DNA of 64,000 nt, taken from Sulfitobacter sp. M05. GTDB taxonomy: Bacteria > Pseudomonadota > Alphaproteobacteria > Rhodobacterales > Rhodobacteraceae. The stretch is from contig NZ_JABEDH010000001.1 of assembly GCF_029285175.1 (NCBI RefSeq), positions 124,001 to 188,000 on the forward strand, written 5' to 3'. Positions 1-7,884 of this stretch are shown piece after piece (position 1 is the first letter of the stretch; every line of letters starts with the position of its first letter). A program made the translations under genes and the position numbers. Under the pieces are notes generated by a model. That model made no database searches. It worked only from the letters and a program-made list of their open reading frames with translations, and had not been told where the DNA came from.

Positions 1-287
1 TGCTTGACCTCAAGGACAAGGCACCCTCTGTGATGGCGATGTCGGGCACTTTGGCCGAGGCTCAAGGCGAGGTCGAAGCCGAGGTTCTGGAACCGCTTGC
101 TCCGGTGGCGCGCGCCGCACCCGCGCAGGCATCTGCCCAATCGGAAGCCTTGTCGGCACTTGGTAATCTGGGCTACAGCCCCGGTGATGCCGCAAGTGCT
201 GTGGCGCAGGCGGCAGGTGAAACAGAAGGCGCGACAACGCCGGACCTTATTCGCGCTGCGTTGAAACTTCTGGCCCCCAAAGGTTAG
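1..287 (+). CDS. ruvA: Holliday junction branch migration protein RuvA, C-terminal part
   Basis: This is the 3' end of a gene cut by the window edge; the open frame runs from base 3 to a TAG at 285-287. The visible protein has an LDLKDK segment, a low-complexity Ala/Glu/Pro linker, and a final helical domain with [19 protein letters not shown], matching the mobile domain III of RuvA that contacts RuvB. RuvA binds four-way DNA junctions as a tetramer and loads the RuvB motor. It lies 48 bases before ruvB, the usual operon. The identification rests on the tail sequence and this neighbour. Confidence 0.88.
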   Translation, partial: LDLKDKAPSVMAMSGTLAEAQGEVEAEVLEPLAPVARAAPAQASAQSEALSALGNLGYSPGDAASAVAQAAGETEGATTPDLIRAALKLLAPKG

Positions 288-335
288 GGTGCATTCACCA
301 AGCCCTGACCGGTTTTCCTGGCGTAAAGGTATGTC

Positions 336-1355
336 GTGACCGAAATAGACCCCACCGTGCGGCCCGAGCCGATGCCGGAAGACGCGGACCGCGCCCTGCG
401 CCCGCAGATGCTGTCCGAATTTGTCGGGCAGGCGGAGGCGCGCTCGAATCTGGCGGTGTTCATTCAGTCTGCCAAGCAACGCGGCGAGGCGATGGACCAC
501 ACTTTGTTCCACGGCCCCCCCGGGCTGGGGAAGACAACGCTGGCGCAGATCATGTCGCGCGAGCTGGGGGTCGGGTTTCGCATGACCTCGGGGCCGGTAT
601 TGGCCAAGGCGGGGGATTTGGCCGCAATCCTGACCAATCTGGAAGCGCGTGATGTTTTGTTCATTGACGAAATTCACCGGCTTAATCCGGCGGTTGAAGA
701 GGTGTTGTATCCGGCCTTGGAAGACTTCGAGCTGGATCTGGTGATCGGTGAGGGGCCGGCGGCGCGCACGGTGCGGATTGAATTGCAGCCCTTTACCCTT
801 GTGGGTGCGACCACCCGCATGGGCCTGCTGACCACGCCCTTGCGCGACCGGTTTGGCATTCCCACAAGGTTGCAGTTTTACACCGAGGACGAGTTGTTCA
901 TCATCGTGGACCGCAATGCCCGCAAATTGGGCGCACCGGCGGATGAAGGCGGTGCGCGCGAGATTGCCAAACGTGCCCGTGGCACGCCCAGGATCGCAGG
1001 GCGATTGCTGCGCCGGGTGGTGGATTTTGCGGTTGTGGAAGGCAACGGGCGTGTGACGCAGGAACTTGCGGATATGGCGTTGACGCGGCTGGGGGTGGAT
1101 CATCTGGGGCTGGACGGCGCGGACCGGCGTTATCTGCGTTTGATTGCCGAGAACTATCAAGGCGGGCCTGTGGGGATCGAAACAATGTCTGCCGCCCTAA
1201 GCGAAAGCCGCGACGCCTTGGAAGAGGTAATCGAGCCGTTCCTGCTGCAACAGGGGTTGATCCAGCGCACCCCGCGCGGGCGGATGTTGGCGCAGAAGGC
1301 GTGGACACATTTGGCCATGGTGCCGCCAAAGTCGCAAAGCGATCTGTTTGGTTGA
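336..1355 (+). CDS. ruvB: Holliday junction branch migration helicase RuvB
   Basis: ATP-driven motor that pumps DNA through the RuvA-bound Holliday junction during recombinational repair. The 339-residue protein has full family length. Walker A is GPPGLGKT at residues 60-67, Walker B is LFIDEIHRL near residues 108-116, and a sensor [10 protein letters not shown] follows; the C-terminal winged-helix domain includes a GGPVGIETM segment. The start is a GTG at 336. It is the second gene of ruvAB and leads into a hypothetical gene and the tol cluster on the same strand. Confidence 0.97.
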   Translation: MTEIDPTVRPEPMPEDADRALRPQMLSEFVGQAEARSNLAVFIQSAKQRGEAMDHTLFHGPPGLGKTTLAQIMSRELGVGFRMTSGPVLAKAGDLAAILTNLEARDVLFIDEIHRLNPAVEEVLYPALEDFELDLVIGEGPAARTVRIELQPFTLVGATTRMGLLTTPLRDRFGIPTRLQFYTEDELFIIVDRNARKLGAPADEGGAREIAKRARGTPRIAGRLLRRVVDFAVVEGNGRVTQELADMALTRLGVDHLGLDGADRRYLRLIAENYQGGPVGIETMSAALSESRDALEEVIEPFLLQQGLIQRTPRGRMLAQKAWTHLAMVPPKSQSDLFG

Positions 1356-1382
1356 TCTGATGGCTATGAGTTTAAGGGCAAG

Positions 1383-2024
1383 ATGAAGATGGAAGTTGCA
1401 CAGGTTGAGGGGTTTTTCACCCGGTCGGATGGTAGTTTTGCTTTTGCGCGATGGGGGCGGCCGGTTTGCCCTGTGGTGTTTGGTGTGGATGACGCGACGC
1501 TTGGCGTTGTGAAGGGGGCGATTGCGGCGACCTGCGATTTGGCCGGCCACGAGATGGGCGAGATGGACGCAGAGCTGGGCTCGAACCTGATGATGTTTTT
1601 CTTCAGCGAATGGGCCGAGTTGACCGAGGTGCCGGGCATGGACCGGCTGGTGCCCGATCTGGCTCCATTGGTGGCGCGGCTTGAGAGTGTGGATGCCAAT
1701 CAATACCGGTTTTTCAGATTTGATGATCACGGCGCGATCAAGGCCTGTTTTGTCTTCCTGCGCATGGATCGGCATTTAAGCGATGTGCCAGCGCAGACCT
1801 TGGCGCTGAGCCAGATCGTGCAATCTATGTTGTTGTGGTCGGATACGGCCTTTCGTGATCAATCGCCGCTGATGGTGCGTGCTGATGCAGCGGTTCTGCG
1901 TCCGGATATCGCGGCCTTGCTGCGTGCGGCATATGATCCGGTATTGCCGGCGGCGGCGCAGGATGCCAGCCATGCCTTGCGGTTGAGTGCCCGGGTGCAG
2001 ACACAAAGTGGAGTGCTTCAGTGA
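1383..2024 (+). CDS. Conserved-looking hypothetical protein between ruvB and ybgC
   Basis: I do not recognise a family. The 213-residue protein has no signal peptide or membrane segment. Notable stretches are ARWGRPVCPVVFGV near the N terminus, MMFFFSEWAEL near the middle, and a helical, Ala-rich C terminus. A second ATG at 1389 could be the true start. Its last four bases overlap the GTG of ybgC, so the two are probably translationally coupled, and its codon use resembles its neighbours, which argues for a real gene. Its position suggests co-expression with ruv or tol functions, but no role can be assigned. Confidence 0.8.
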   Translation: MKMEVAQVEGFFTRSDGSFAFARWGRPVCPVVFGVDDATLGVVKGAIAATCDLAGHEMGEMDAELGSNLMMFFFSEWAELTEVPGMDRLVPDLAPLVARLESVDANQYRFFRFDDHGAIKACFVFLRMDRHLSDVPAQTLALSQIVQSMLLWSDTAFRDQSPLMVRADAAVLRPDIAALLRAAYDPVLPAAAQDASHALRLSARVQTQSGVLQ

Positions 2025-2419
2025 GTCATTCATTTCCGGTCCGCATTTTCTATGAAGACACCGATATGGCGGGTATCGTTTATTACGCCAACTATTTGAA
2101 ATACATCGAGCGGGCGCGTTCGGACATTGCCGAACAACTGGGCCTGGACCAAAAGGGGATGCGTGAAGAGGACATCGTGTTTGTTATCACGCGGGTTGAA
2201 GCGGATTATCTGGGATCGGGGCGGTTTGGGGATCGTCTGGAGGTGCGCACGACACATCACGCAAAAGGGGCGGTGCGCTGGATGTTCGACCAGGAGGTGC
2301 TGCGCGGCGACGAGGTGATCTTTCGCGCCAAGGTCACCGCCGTCTGCATGACCACAGCGGGAAAACCGATCCGGTTGCCAGCAAAACTCCGCTCAGTATT
2401 GCCGCCACAGGCGGATTGA
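2021..2419 (+). CDS. ybgC: Tol-Pal-associated acyl-CoA thioesterase YbgC
   Basis: Hotdog-fold acyl-CoA thioesterase that heads tol-pal clusters and is linked to phospholipid metabolism near the Tol complex. The 132-residue length fits. The N terminus carries the 4-hydroxybenzoyl-CoA-thioesterase-type motif FYEDTDMAGIVYYANYLKY, with the predicted catalytic aspartate D15. Translation starts at a GTG overlapping the TGA of the preceding gene (GTGA), a coupling junction. The tolQ start follows about 115 bases downstream on the same strand. Confidence 0.95.
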   Translation: MSHSFPVRIFYEDTDMAGIVYYANYLKYIERARSDIAEQLGLDQKGMREEDIVFVITRVEADYLGSGRFGDRLEVRTTHHAKGAVRWMFDQEVLRGDEVIFRAKVTAVCMTTAGKPIRLPAKLRSVLPPQAD

Positions 2420-2533
2420 AGCCATTCCTCTGGCTTTCGCTCTTGTACTTCGCTAGTTTCTGACCAAATGAGCCTCGAAAACGGGGCCGTCAGGCAGAAG
2501 CTGCGCAAGCGGCAGATAAAAAGAGCAGGTATC

Positions 2534-3229
2534 ATGGAAGCAGAGACGCTGGCATTGGCGCAGGAGATTGATTTCTCCATGTGGGGGTTGTTCGCACGGG
2601 CGACATTTACGGTCAAACTTGTGATGATCCTTTTGATCCTCGCGTCCTTCTGGTCCTGGTCGATCATCATTCAGAAATCCATCCAGTACCGTAAGGCCCG
2701 TTCCGGGAACGAGGCCTTTGATCATGCGTTCTGGTCTGGAGAGCCCCTGGACGGTCTTTTTGATCAGATCGGACCGGACCCTGACGGTGCATCGGAGAAA
2801 GTATTCGCCGCCGGCATGACGGAATGGCGCCGCTCGCACCGCGAGGATGGCGGGTTGATCCCGGGCGCCACGGCACGGATCGACCGCAGCATGGATGTGG
2901 CCATCGTCAAGGAAGCGGACAGGCTGCAAAAGGGTTTGACAGTGCTGGCGACGGTCGGCTCTTCGGCTCCGTTCATCGGTTTGTTCGGTACGGTAATCGG
3001 CATCATGAACGCTTTTATTGAGATTGCAGAGCAGCAAAACACCAATCTGGCAGTTGTGGCCCCGGGTATTGCCGAGGCGCTTTTGGCGACGGGGCTGGGC
3101 CTGCTGGCAGCGATCCCAGCGGTGATTTTCTATAACAAGCTGAATGCGGACAGCGAACGGATTATCGGCAATCACGAAGCCTTTGCAGATGAGTTTGCCA
3201 CCATTCTCAGCCGCCAGCTGGACGCTTGA
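2534..3229 (+). CDS. tolQ: Tol-Pal system proton channel subunit TolQ
   Basis: Inner-membrane subunit of the TolQRA energy-transducing complex, a MotA/ExbB homologue that uses the proton motive force to drive Tol-Pal. From ATG 2534 the protein is 231 residues, the family norm, with a first membrane segment at about residues 23-42 (VKLVMILLILASFWSWSIII), then a cytoplasmic loop and a membrane pair containing GLFGTVIGIMNAF and GLGLLAAIPAVIFY. An upstream ATG at 2468 would add 22 basic residues; the internal start is preferred because of the GAGCAGG site before it and the family length. Its TGA overlaps the ATG of a short ORF leading to tolR. Confidence 0.95.
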   Translation: MEAETLALAQEIDFSMWGLFARATFTVKLVMILLILASFWSWSIIIQKSIQYRKARSGNEAFDHAFWSGEPLDGLFDQIGPDPDGASEKVFAAGMTEWRRSHREDGGLIPGATARIDRSMDVAIVKEADRLQKGLTVLATVGSSAPFIGLFGTVIGIMNAFIEIAEQQNTNLAVVAPGIAEALLATGLGLLAAIPAVIFYNKLNADSERIIGNHEAFADEFATILSRQLDA

Positions 3230-3345
3230 TGACTGTGTCATACAAAGCAGAGGGCACAACAGGCCCCGAACGCCTTTGCATGCAAGGCGTCGCCGCAGCG
3301 CGTGATGTGGTCACAGGATTTTTTATGAAGCGGAGCACATTCTAA
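3229..3345 (+). CDS. Candidate 38-residue small ORF filling the tolQ-tolR gap
   Basis: Reading frame 1 from ATG 3229 overlaps the tolQ stop (TGATG) and ends at TAA 3343-3345, immediately followed by the ATG of tolR. The encoded peptide starts MTVSYKAEG and ends VVTGFFMKRSTF; it has no clear membrane helix or known domain. The exact fit at both ends suggests either a small protein or a translated spacer that couples tolQ to tolR by termination-reinitiation. It could also be chance, since 39 codons without a stop are not rare in GC-rich DNA. The usable Shine-Dalgarno for tolR (GCGGAG) lies inside this ORF. Confidence 0.4.
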   Translation: MTVSYKAEGTTGPERLCMQGVAAARDVVTGFFMKRSTF

Positions 3346-3825
3346 ATGGGTGCCGGAGCGATAAAAAAACAAAATGCCGGGGGGCGTGGGCGGCGCAGGG
3401 GCCGCGCGCAACCGATGGCAGAGATCAATGTCACCCCCTTTGTAGATGTCATGTTGGTGTTGCTGATTATCTTTATGGTTGCGGCCCCTTTACTGACTGT
3501 GGGGGTGCCGGTTGAACTGCCGAAATCCGCTGCCGGTGCCCTGCCGAGCGAACAAGAGGAACCGCTGACCGTTACGGTAACGGCAGAAGGGAACGTCCAG
3601 ATCCAGACCTCGCCTGTGGATCGCGCAGAACTGGTGACCCGTTTGCGCGGCATTGCCGCTGAACGTGCCAGTGACCGGGTGTTTTTGCGGGCCGACGGGC
3701 AGGTGCCCTATGCCGCCGTGATGGAGGTAATGGGGGCGCTAAACGCCGGCGGGTTTTCCAACATTGGCCTTGTGACAGACATTGGCGGGCCAGCGCTGGA
3801 CGGCAGCGATCCAACGGGGAATTGA
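3346..3825 (+). CDS. tolR: Tol-Pal system protein TolR
   Basis: ExbD/TolR family inner-membrane protein that pairs with TolQ to form the proton channel. The 159-residue protein has a basic cytoplasmic N terminus (GGRGRRRGRAQ), then the single membrane helix with the diagnostic segment EINVTPFVDVMLVLLIIFMV. D34 in that helix is the expected proton-carrying aspartate. The periplasmic domain follows (FLRADGQVPYAAVMEVMGAL, typical of ExbD). The ATG directly abuts the stop of a short upstream ORF, and tolA begins three bases after the stop. Confidence 0.96.
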   Translation: MGAGAIKKQNAGGRGRRRGRAQPMAEINVTPFVDVMLVLLIIFMVAAPLLTVGVPVELPKSAAGALPSEQEEPLTVTVTAEGNVQIQTSPVDRAELVTRLRGIAAERASDRVFLRADGQVPYAAVMEVMGALNAGGFSNIGLVTDIGGPALDGSDPTGN

Positions 3826-3828
3826 TCC

Positions 3829-4929
3829 GTGCATTCCGGTCAATATATATCCGCCGCGGGGCATCTGGGGTTGATTGCCTGGTTGCTCTTGGGCGGGTTG
3901 TTCACCGACAGGCCGGACACCTTCGAATTGACTGAGGTATCGGTGATCTCGGGTGCGGATTTTGACGCTATGGTCGCGGCCCGGCAGGCACCGCAATCGG
4001 CCACCGAGGTGGCGCAACCGGAAACACCGGATTCAGTTGAGAAACCACCGGAGATCACCCGCGCACCAGACACAGCTATCGAGCAACCGGCACCGGTTCA
4101 GGTTGACTCGCCTCCCGAAGATACGCCACCCCAAGTGACTGAGTTACCGCCAGAGGCAACGGCGGAAGAGACACCGACACCACCTGACCTTTCGGAACCG
4201 GTGGGAGATATCGCGGTGCTTGCGCCTGAAACCGCGCCCGAAGCGGCACCGCGCCCTGTGGCGCGTGTGGCCCCTGAACCCGTGGCCCCGCCAGAGCCCG
4301 AAGCCGAGCCCGATGCGCAGACCCGTGAAGCAGTCGCACCGGATGCGGCGGGCGAGGCACCTGAACAGGAACCGCTGGAGGCGACGGCCCCCGAAGAAGC
4401 GGTCGCCGAGATCGTGACGGAGGCGACAAATGCGCCGGCACGGTCCAATCGCCCGCCCGGCAAACGCCCCGCCGCACCGGCCCCCCGTCGTGTTGTTGAG
4501 GCATCGGAACCATCACAGGAACCAGCAGGCGAGGCGGGCGCGGTGGACAATGACGACGTGCTTGCCGCACTTGCTGCCGCACAAGAAGCGGTCGCAGCCC
4601 CCAGTGGGCCGCCACTGTCTGCGGGGGAAAAGGACGCGCTGCGGGCACAGATTGCCAAATGCTGGAACATCGGGTCTCTGTCGACGGCTGCCTTGGGCAC
4701 CACGGTCATCATTGGTGTTCGGATGAACAGTGACGCGACACCGGTCAATGACAGCATTCGGATGATCGGGACATCTGGCGGCTCTGACGCGTCTGCACGG
4801 CGGGTCTATGACAGCGCCCGGCGCGCGATTATTCTTTGCGGTGCGCGCGGTTATGATCTGCCGGCGGATAAATTCGACCAATGGCAGAATATCGAAATGA
4901 CGTTTGACCCCAGCAAGATGGGGTATTGA
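3829..4929 (+). CDS. tolA: TolA-like periplasm-spanning protein
   Basis: Third member of the TolQRA complex, linking the inner-membrane motor to TolB/Pal. The 366-residue protein starts with GTG and has one N-terminal membrane helix (GHLGLIAWLLLGGLF). A long Pro/Glu/Ala-rich region of roughly 200 residues follows and should span the periplasm. The C-terminal globular domain holds IAKCWNIGSLS and a second Cys near ARRAIILCGARGYDLP, a pattern seen in alphaproteobacterial TolA/TonB C-terminal domains. The enterobacterial Lys/Ala/Glu helix is replaced by a proline-rich rod, as is usual in this class. Position between tolR and tolB supports the call. Confidence 0.9.
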   Translation: MHSGQYISAAGHLGLIAWLLLGGLFTDRPDTFELTEVSVISGADFDAMVAARQAPQSATEVAQPETPDSVEKPPEITRAPDTAIEQPAPVQVDSPPEDTPPQVTELPPEATAEETPTPPDLSEPVGDIAVLAPETAPEAAPRPVARVAPEPVAPPEPEAEPDAQTREAVAPDAAGEAPEQEPLEATAPEEAVAEIVTEATNAPARSNRPPGKRPAAPAPRRVVEASEPSQEPAGEAGAVDNDDVLAALAAAQEAVAAPSGPPLSAGEKDALRAQIAKCWNIGSLSTAALGTTVIIGVRMNSDATPVNDSIRMIGTSGGSDASARRVYDSARRAIILCGARGYDLPADKFDQWQNIEMTFDPSKMGY

Positions 4930-5065
4930 TTATGCGACAGAGCTGGAACGACAGATTGGGGGGTAAACTGGCCAGAATTCCCCTATCTGCCGCCTCAGGG
5001 AACCGACACAGTCGGGGTGGGTTATCCCCCGAGGCCCGGTCCAAATTAGAAAGGATGCAGATCCA

Positions 5066-6403
5066 ATGAAGCACTTGTTTTTGAGCATTTCGGCAGCATT
5101 GGGCGTGACCCTTGCAGGGGCGGGGGCGTTCCCGTCACCAGCGCAGGCGCAAGAGCCGTTGCGCATTGTCATTGACGAAGCGATCATCGAACCCCTGCCG
5201 GTTGCTGTGCCTCCGTTTCAGGCCGAGACCCCCGAGGCGGGCCAGCTGGCGGGGGATATCGCCCGTGTTGTAGCGGCGGATTTGACCGGCACCGGGTTGT
5301 TTCGCGAAATTCCGGCATCGGCCTATATCTCGTCGATTGGGAATTTTGACGCTTCGGTACTGTTTGCCGACTGGAAAGCCATCAATGCGCAGGCGCTGGT
5401 TACCGGTGCCGTGAGCGTGCAGGGCAACACGTTGAATGTGAAGTTCCGTCTCTATGATGTGTTCTCGGGTGCAGAGCTTGGCAGCGGGTTGCAGTTTTCC
5501 GGCACAGTCGAGGGCTGGCGGCGGATGGCGCATAAAGTGTCCGACGCGGTCTATGCACGGATCACCGGCGAGGGGCCCTATTTCGATAGCCGGGTGGTTT
5601 ATGTTTCCGAGACCGGCCCCAAGGACAACCGCAAGAAGCGCTTGGCGATCATGGATTATGACGGTGCCAATGTGCAGTATCTGACCGATTCCGGATCAAT
5701 TGTTTTGGCCCCGCGGTTCTCGCCATCCGGTGATCGGGTGCTTTACACCAGTTACGAAAGCGGATTTCCGCGTATCTATGTACTGGATATCGGATCAGTG
5801 CAGCGCCGCGTTCTGGAAAGCGCTGACGGCACCATGAGTTTTGCGCCGCGGTTCTCGCCCTCGGGCGAAACGGTGGTGTTCTCCCTGACGCAGGGCGGCA
5901 ATACCGACATCTACACCATGGATATTGCCTCGGGGCGCTCACAGCGGCTGACCAATACGCCAGCGATTGAAACTGCGCCCAGCTATTCCCCTGACGGCAG
6001 CCGGATCGTTTTTGAAAGTGACCGTTCCGGGACACAACAGCTCTATGTCATGCCAGCCACAGGCGGCGAGGCACAGCGTATCTCTTTTGGGGAAGGGCGT
6101 TACGGCACGCCGGTCTGGTCGCCACGCGGTGATCTGGTGGCCTTTACCAAACAGAACAAGGGCCGTTTTCACATCGGTGTGATGCGGCTGGATGGCACCC
6201 AAGAGCGCCTCTTGACCGCCTCGTTTCTGGATGAGGGGCCGACATGGGCTCCCAACGGCCGCGTGATCATGTTTGCCCGTGAAACCCAAGGGGCGGGCGG
6301 ATCGTCAACGTTGTATTCGGTGGATATTTCGGGTCGTAACCTGCGCCCTGTCAGCACGCCGTCTGGCGGGTCAGACCCATCGTGGTCGCCGCTGCAAGAC
6401 TAG
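5066..6403 (+). CDS. tolB: Tol-Pal system periplasmic beta-propeller protein TolB
   Basis: Periplasmic protein that connects TolA with the peptidoglycan-associated lipoprotein Pal. The 445-residue length is typical. A cleavable signal peptide is visible at the start ([18 protein letters not shown], cut near AQAQ). The N-terminal domain (residues about 30-190) is followed by beta-propeller blades with repeated [39 protein letters not shown] and [12 protein letters not shown] motifs. The gene has its own AGAAAGGA ribosome site, 136 bases after tolA. An 18-base palindrome separates it from pal. Confidence 0.97.
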   Translation: MKHLFLSISAALGVTLAGAGAFPSPAQAQEPLRIVIDEAIIEPLPVAVPPFQAETPEAGQLAGDIARVVAADLTGTGLFREIPASAYISSIGNFDASVLFADWKAINAQALVTGAVSVQGNTLNVKFRLYDVFSGAELGSGLQFSGTVEGWRRMAHKVSDAVYARITGEGPYFDSRVVYVSETGPKDNRKKRLAIMDYDGANVQYLTDSGSIVLAPRFSPSGDRVLYTSYESGFPRIYVLDIGSVQRRVLESADGTMSFAPRFSPSGETVVFSLTQGGNTDIYTMDIASGRSQRLTNTPAIETAPSYSPDGSRIVFESDRSGTQQLYVMPATGGEAQRISFGEGRYGTPVWSPRGDLVAFTKQNKGRFHIGVMRLDGTQERLLTASFLDEGPTWAPNGRVIMFARETQGAGGSSTLYSVDISGRNLRPVSTPSGGSDPSWSPLQD

Positions 6404-6419
6404 ACTGGACGCCGAGGCA

Positions 6420-6437
6420 ACGAGGGAATTCCCTCGT
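6420..6437. repeat. Perfect 18-bp palindrome between tolB and pal
   Basis: ACGAGGGAATTCCCTCGT reads the same on both strands and in RNA can fold as a 7-bp stem with an AATT loop. It lies 17 bases after the tolB stop and 50 bases before the pal ATG. It lacks a U-tract, so it is not a classical terminator. A processing or mRNA-stabilising hairpin, or a repressor operator, are both possible. Confidence 0.55.
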
Positions 6438-6486
6438 CACTGAAAATATGTTACGCAAAAATCATAAAATACGAGGCAGAGATACC

Positions 6487-7011
6487 ATGAAAAAACTTCT
6501 GACCAGCGGCCTGCTGATTGCAGCTCTTTCCGTAGGAGCTTGTACCAATCCGAACCGCTTTGGCTCTGATGGAGCGGGGGTCGACACCGGCATCAACGCG
6601 GGTAACAATGGTGGCGTCATTCCGGGCAGCGCCAATGATCCGACATCAACGGCATTTTTCCAGCAGACCGTCGGGGATCGCGTATTGTTTGAAGTGGACC
6701 AGTCTTCCCTAACCGCCGCGGGGCGTGCAACACTGGATGGACAGGCCAACTGGTTGCTGAGTAATAGCGACTATCAGGCGGTCATCGAGGGCCATGCAGA
6801 CGAACAGGGCACCCGGGAATACAACCTTGCCCTTGGTGCGCGCCGTGCCAATGCCGCGCAGGAGTATCTGCTGTCCAAAGGTGTGCCAGCCGCGCGGTTG
6901 CGTGTGGTCAGCTATGGCAAGGAACGCCCGATCGAGGTTTGCTCGAACGAGGCATGTTACGCGAAAAACCGCCGTGCGGTAACCGTTCTGGCTGGCGGGC
7001 TGATCAGCTAA
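6487..7011 (+). CDS. pal: Peptidoglycan-associated lipoprotein Pal
   Basis: Outer-membrane lipoprotein that binds peptidoglycan and TolB, and is concentrated at the division site by Tol. From ATG 6487 the precursor is 174 residues with a lipoprotein signal (KKLLTSGLLIAALSVGAC, lipidated at C19). The OmpA-like domain shows VLFEVDQSSLTAAGR, VIEGHADEQGTREYNLALG and RRAVTVLAGG, the peptidoglycan-binding signature. A longer in-frame opening to 6382 overlaps tolB and lacks a signal peptide, so the internal ATG was chosen; AGGCAGAG precedes it. Confidence 0.97.
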   Translation: MKKLLTSGLLIAALSVGACTNPNRFGSDGAGVDTGINAGNNGGVIPGSANDPTSTAFFQQTVGDRVLFEVDQSSLTAAGRATLDGQANWLLSNSDYQAVIEGHADEQGTREYNLALGARRANAAQEYLLSKGVPAARLRVVSYGKERPIEVCSNEACYAKNRRAVTVLAGGLIS

Positions 7012-7012
7012 G

Positions 7013-7029
7013 CCGACCACCTCGGTCGG
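7013..7029 (+). terminator. Short hairpin just after pal
   Basis: CCGACC and GGTCGG form a 6-bp stem with a 5-base loop, starting two bases after the pal stop and ending 24 bases before cpoB. There is no U-run, so termination would be partial at best. Together with the palindrome before pal, it leaves the pal message bracketed by hairpins. Confidence 0.4.
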
Positions 7030-7053
7030 AACCAATCGAAGGACACTCAAGCG

Positions 7054-7881
7054 ATGAAACTGCATTTGACGGCGACGCTGGCCTTGGGGCTGTTGTTTTC
7101 CCCGGTGATGCTTGTGGCGCAGGATGACCAGACACTGGCGGATGTGCGTCAGGAGCTGACAATTCTCTATACAGAGGTACAAAAATTGCGCCGCGAACTG
7201 TCGACCTCAGGCAGCGGCGGGGTGAACACAGGCGGCAGTTCTGTGTTGGAACGTGTCGGCACGATGGAAAGCGAACTGCAACGCCTGACGGCCAAGACCG
7301 AAGAGTTGGAAAATCGGATTAACCGGATTGTGGCAGATGGCACGACGCGGATCGGTGATCTGGAGTTCCGGCTTGTCGAGCTGGAGGGCGGCGATATCTC
7401 GACCCTTGGCGAAACAACAACATTGGGCGGCGCGGGACAGACCGCCACTGCCGCCCCTCTGACTGCACCATCTACGCCAACCCAAACCGCCTCTTTGGCG
7501 GTTGGGGAAGAGGCAGACTTCAAGCGGGCGCAGGAGGCGCTCGCATCCGGTGACTTTCGTGCCGCCGCTGACTTCTTTGAGACCTTCAATCAGACCTACC
7601 CGGGTGGTCCGCTAGCCGCCGAAGCTGATCTGCGTCGCGGGGATGCATTGGACAAACTGGGCGATACCCGTGAGGCGGCACGATCCTATCTGGCCAGTTT
7701 CAGCACGGATCCACAGGGGCCCATGGCCCCGCAAGCTCTGTTTGAACTGGGCCGAACGTTGGGCGTCTTAGGGCAAACCCAAGAGGCCTGTGTCACGCTA
7801 AAAGAGGTGCAGGTCAGGTTCCCGGACAGCGCAGCTGTTGCAAAAGCTCAGGATCAACGCCGAAACATCGGTTGCGGATAG
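7054..7881 (+). CDS. cpoB: Cell division coordinator CpoB (YbgF)
   Basis: Periplasmic tol-cluster protein that coordinates peptidoglycan synthesis with outer-membrane constriction. The 275-residue protein has a signal peptide (LTATLALGLLFSPVMLVAQ), an N-terminal coiled coil (roughly residues 25-105, with ERVGTMESELQRLTAKTEEL), a Thr/Ala-rich linker, and three TPR-like repeats starting near FKRAQEALASGDFRAAADFF. This is the classic YbgF layout. GGACACTCAAGCG precedes the ATG. It follows pal and sits three bases before tilS. Confidence 0.95.
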   Translation: MKLHLTATLALGLLFSPVMLVAQDDQTLADVRQELTILYTEVQKLRRELSTSGSGGVNTGGSSVLERVGTMESELQRLTAKTEELENRINRIVADGTTRIGDLEFRLVELEGGDISTLGETTTLGGAGQTATAAPLTAPSTPTQTASLAVGEEADFKRAQEALASGDFRAAADFFETFNQTYPGGPLAAEADLRRGDALDKLGDTREAARSYLASFSTDPQGPMAPQALFELGRTLGVLGQTQEACVTLKEVQVRFPDSAAVAKAQDQRRNIGCG

Positions 7882-7884
7882 GCC

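Noticed and set aside
2468-2533. Earlier tolQ start adding 22 residues
   Set aside because: The added residues are basic and atypical; the internal ATG has a better ribosome site and gives normal length. Not fully excluded.
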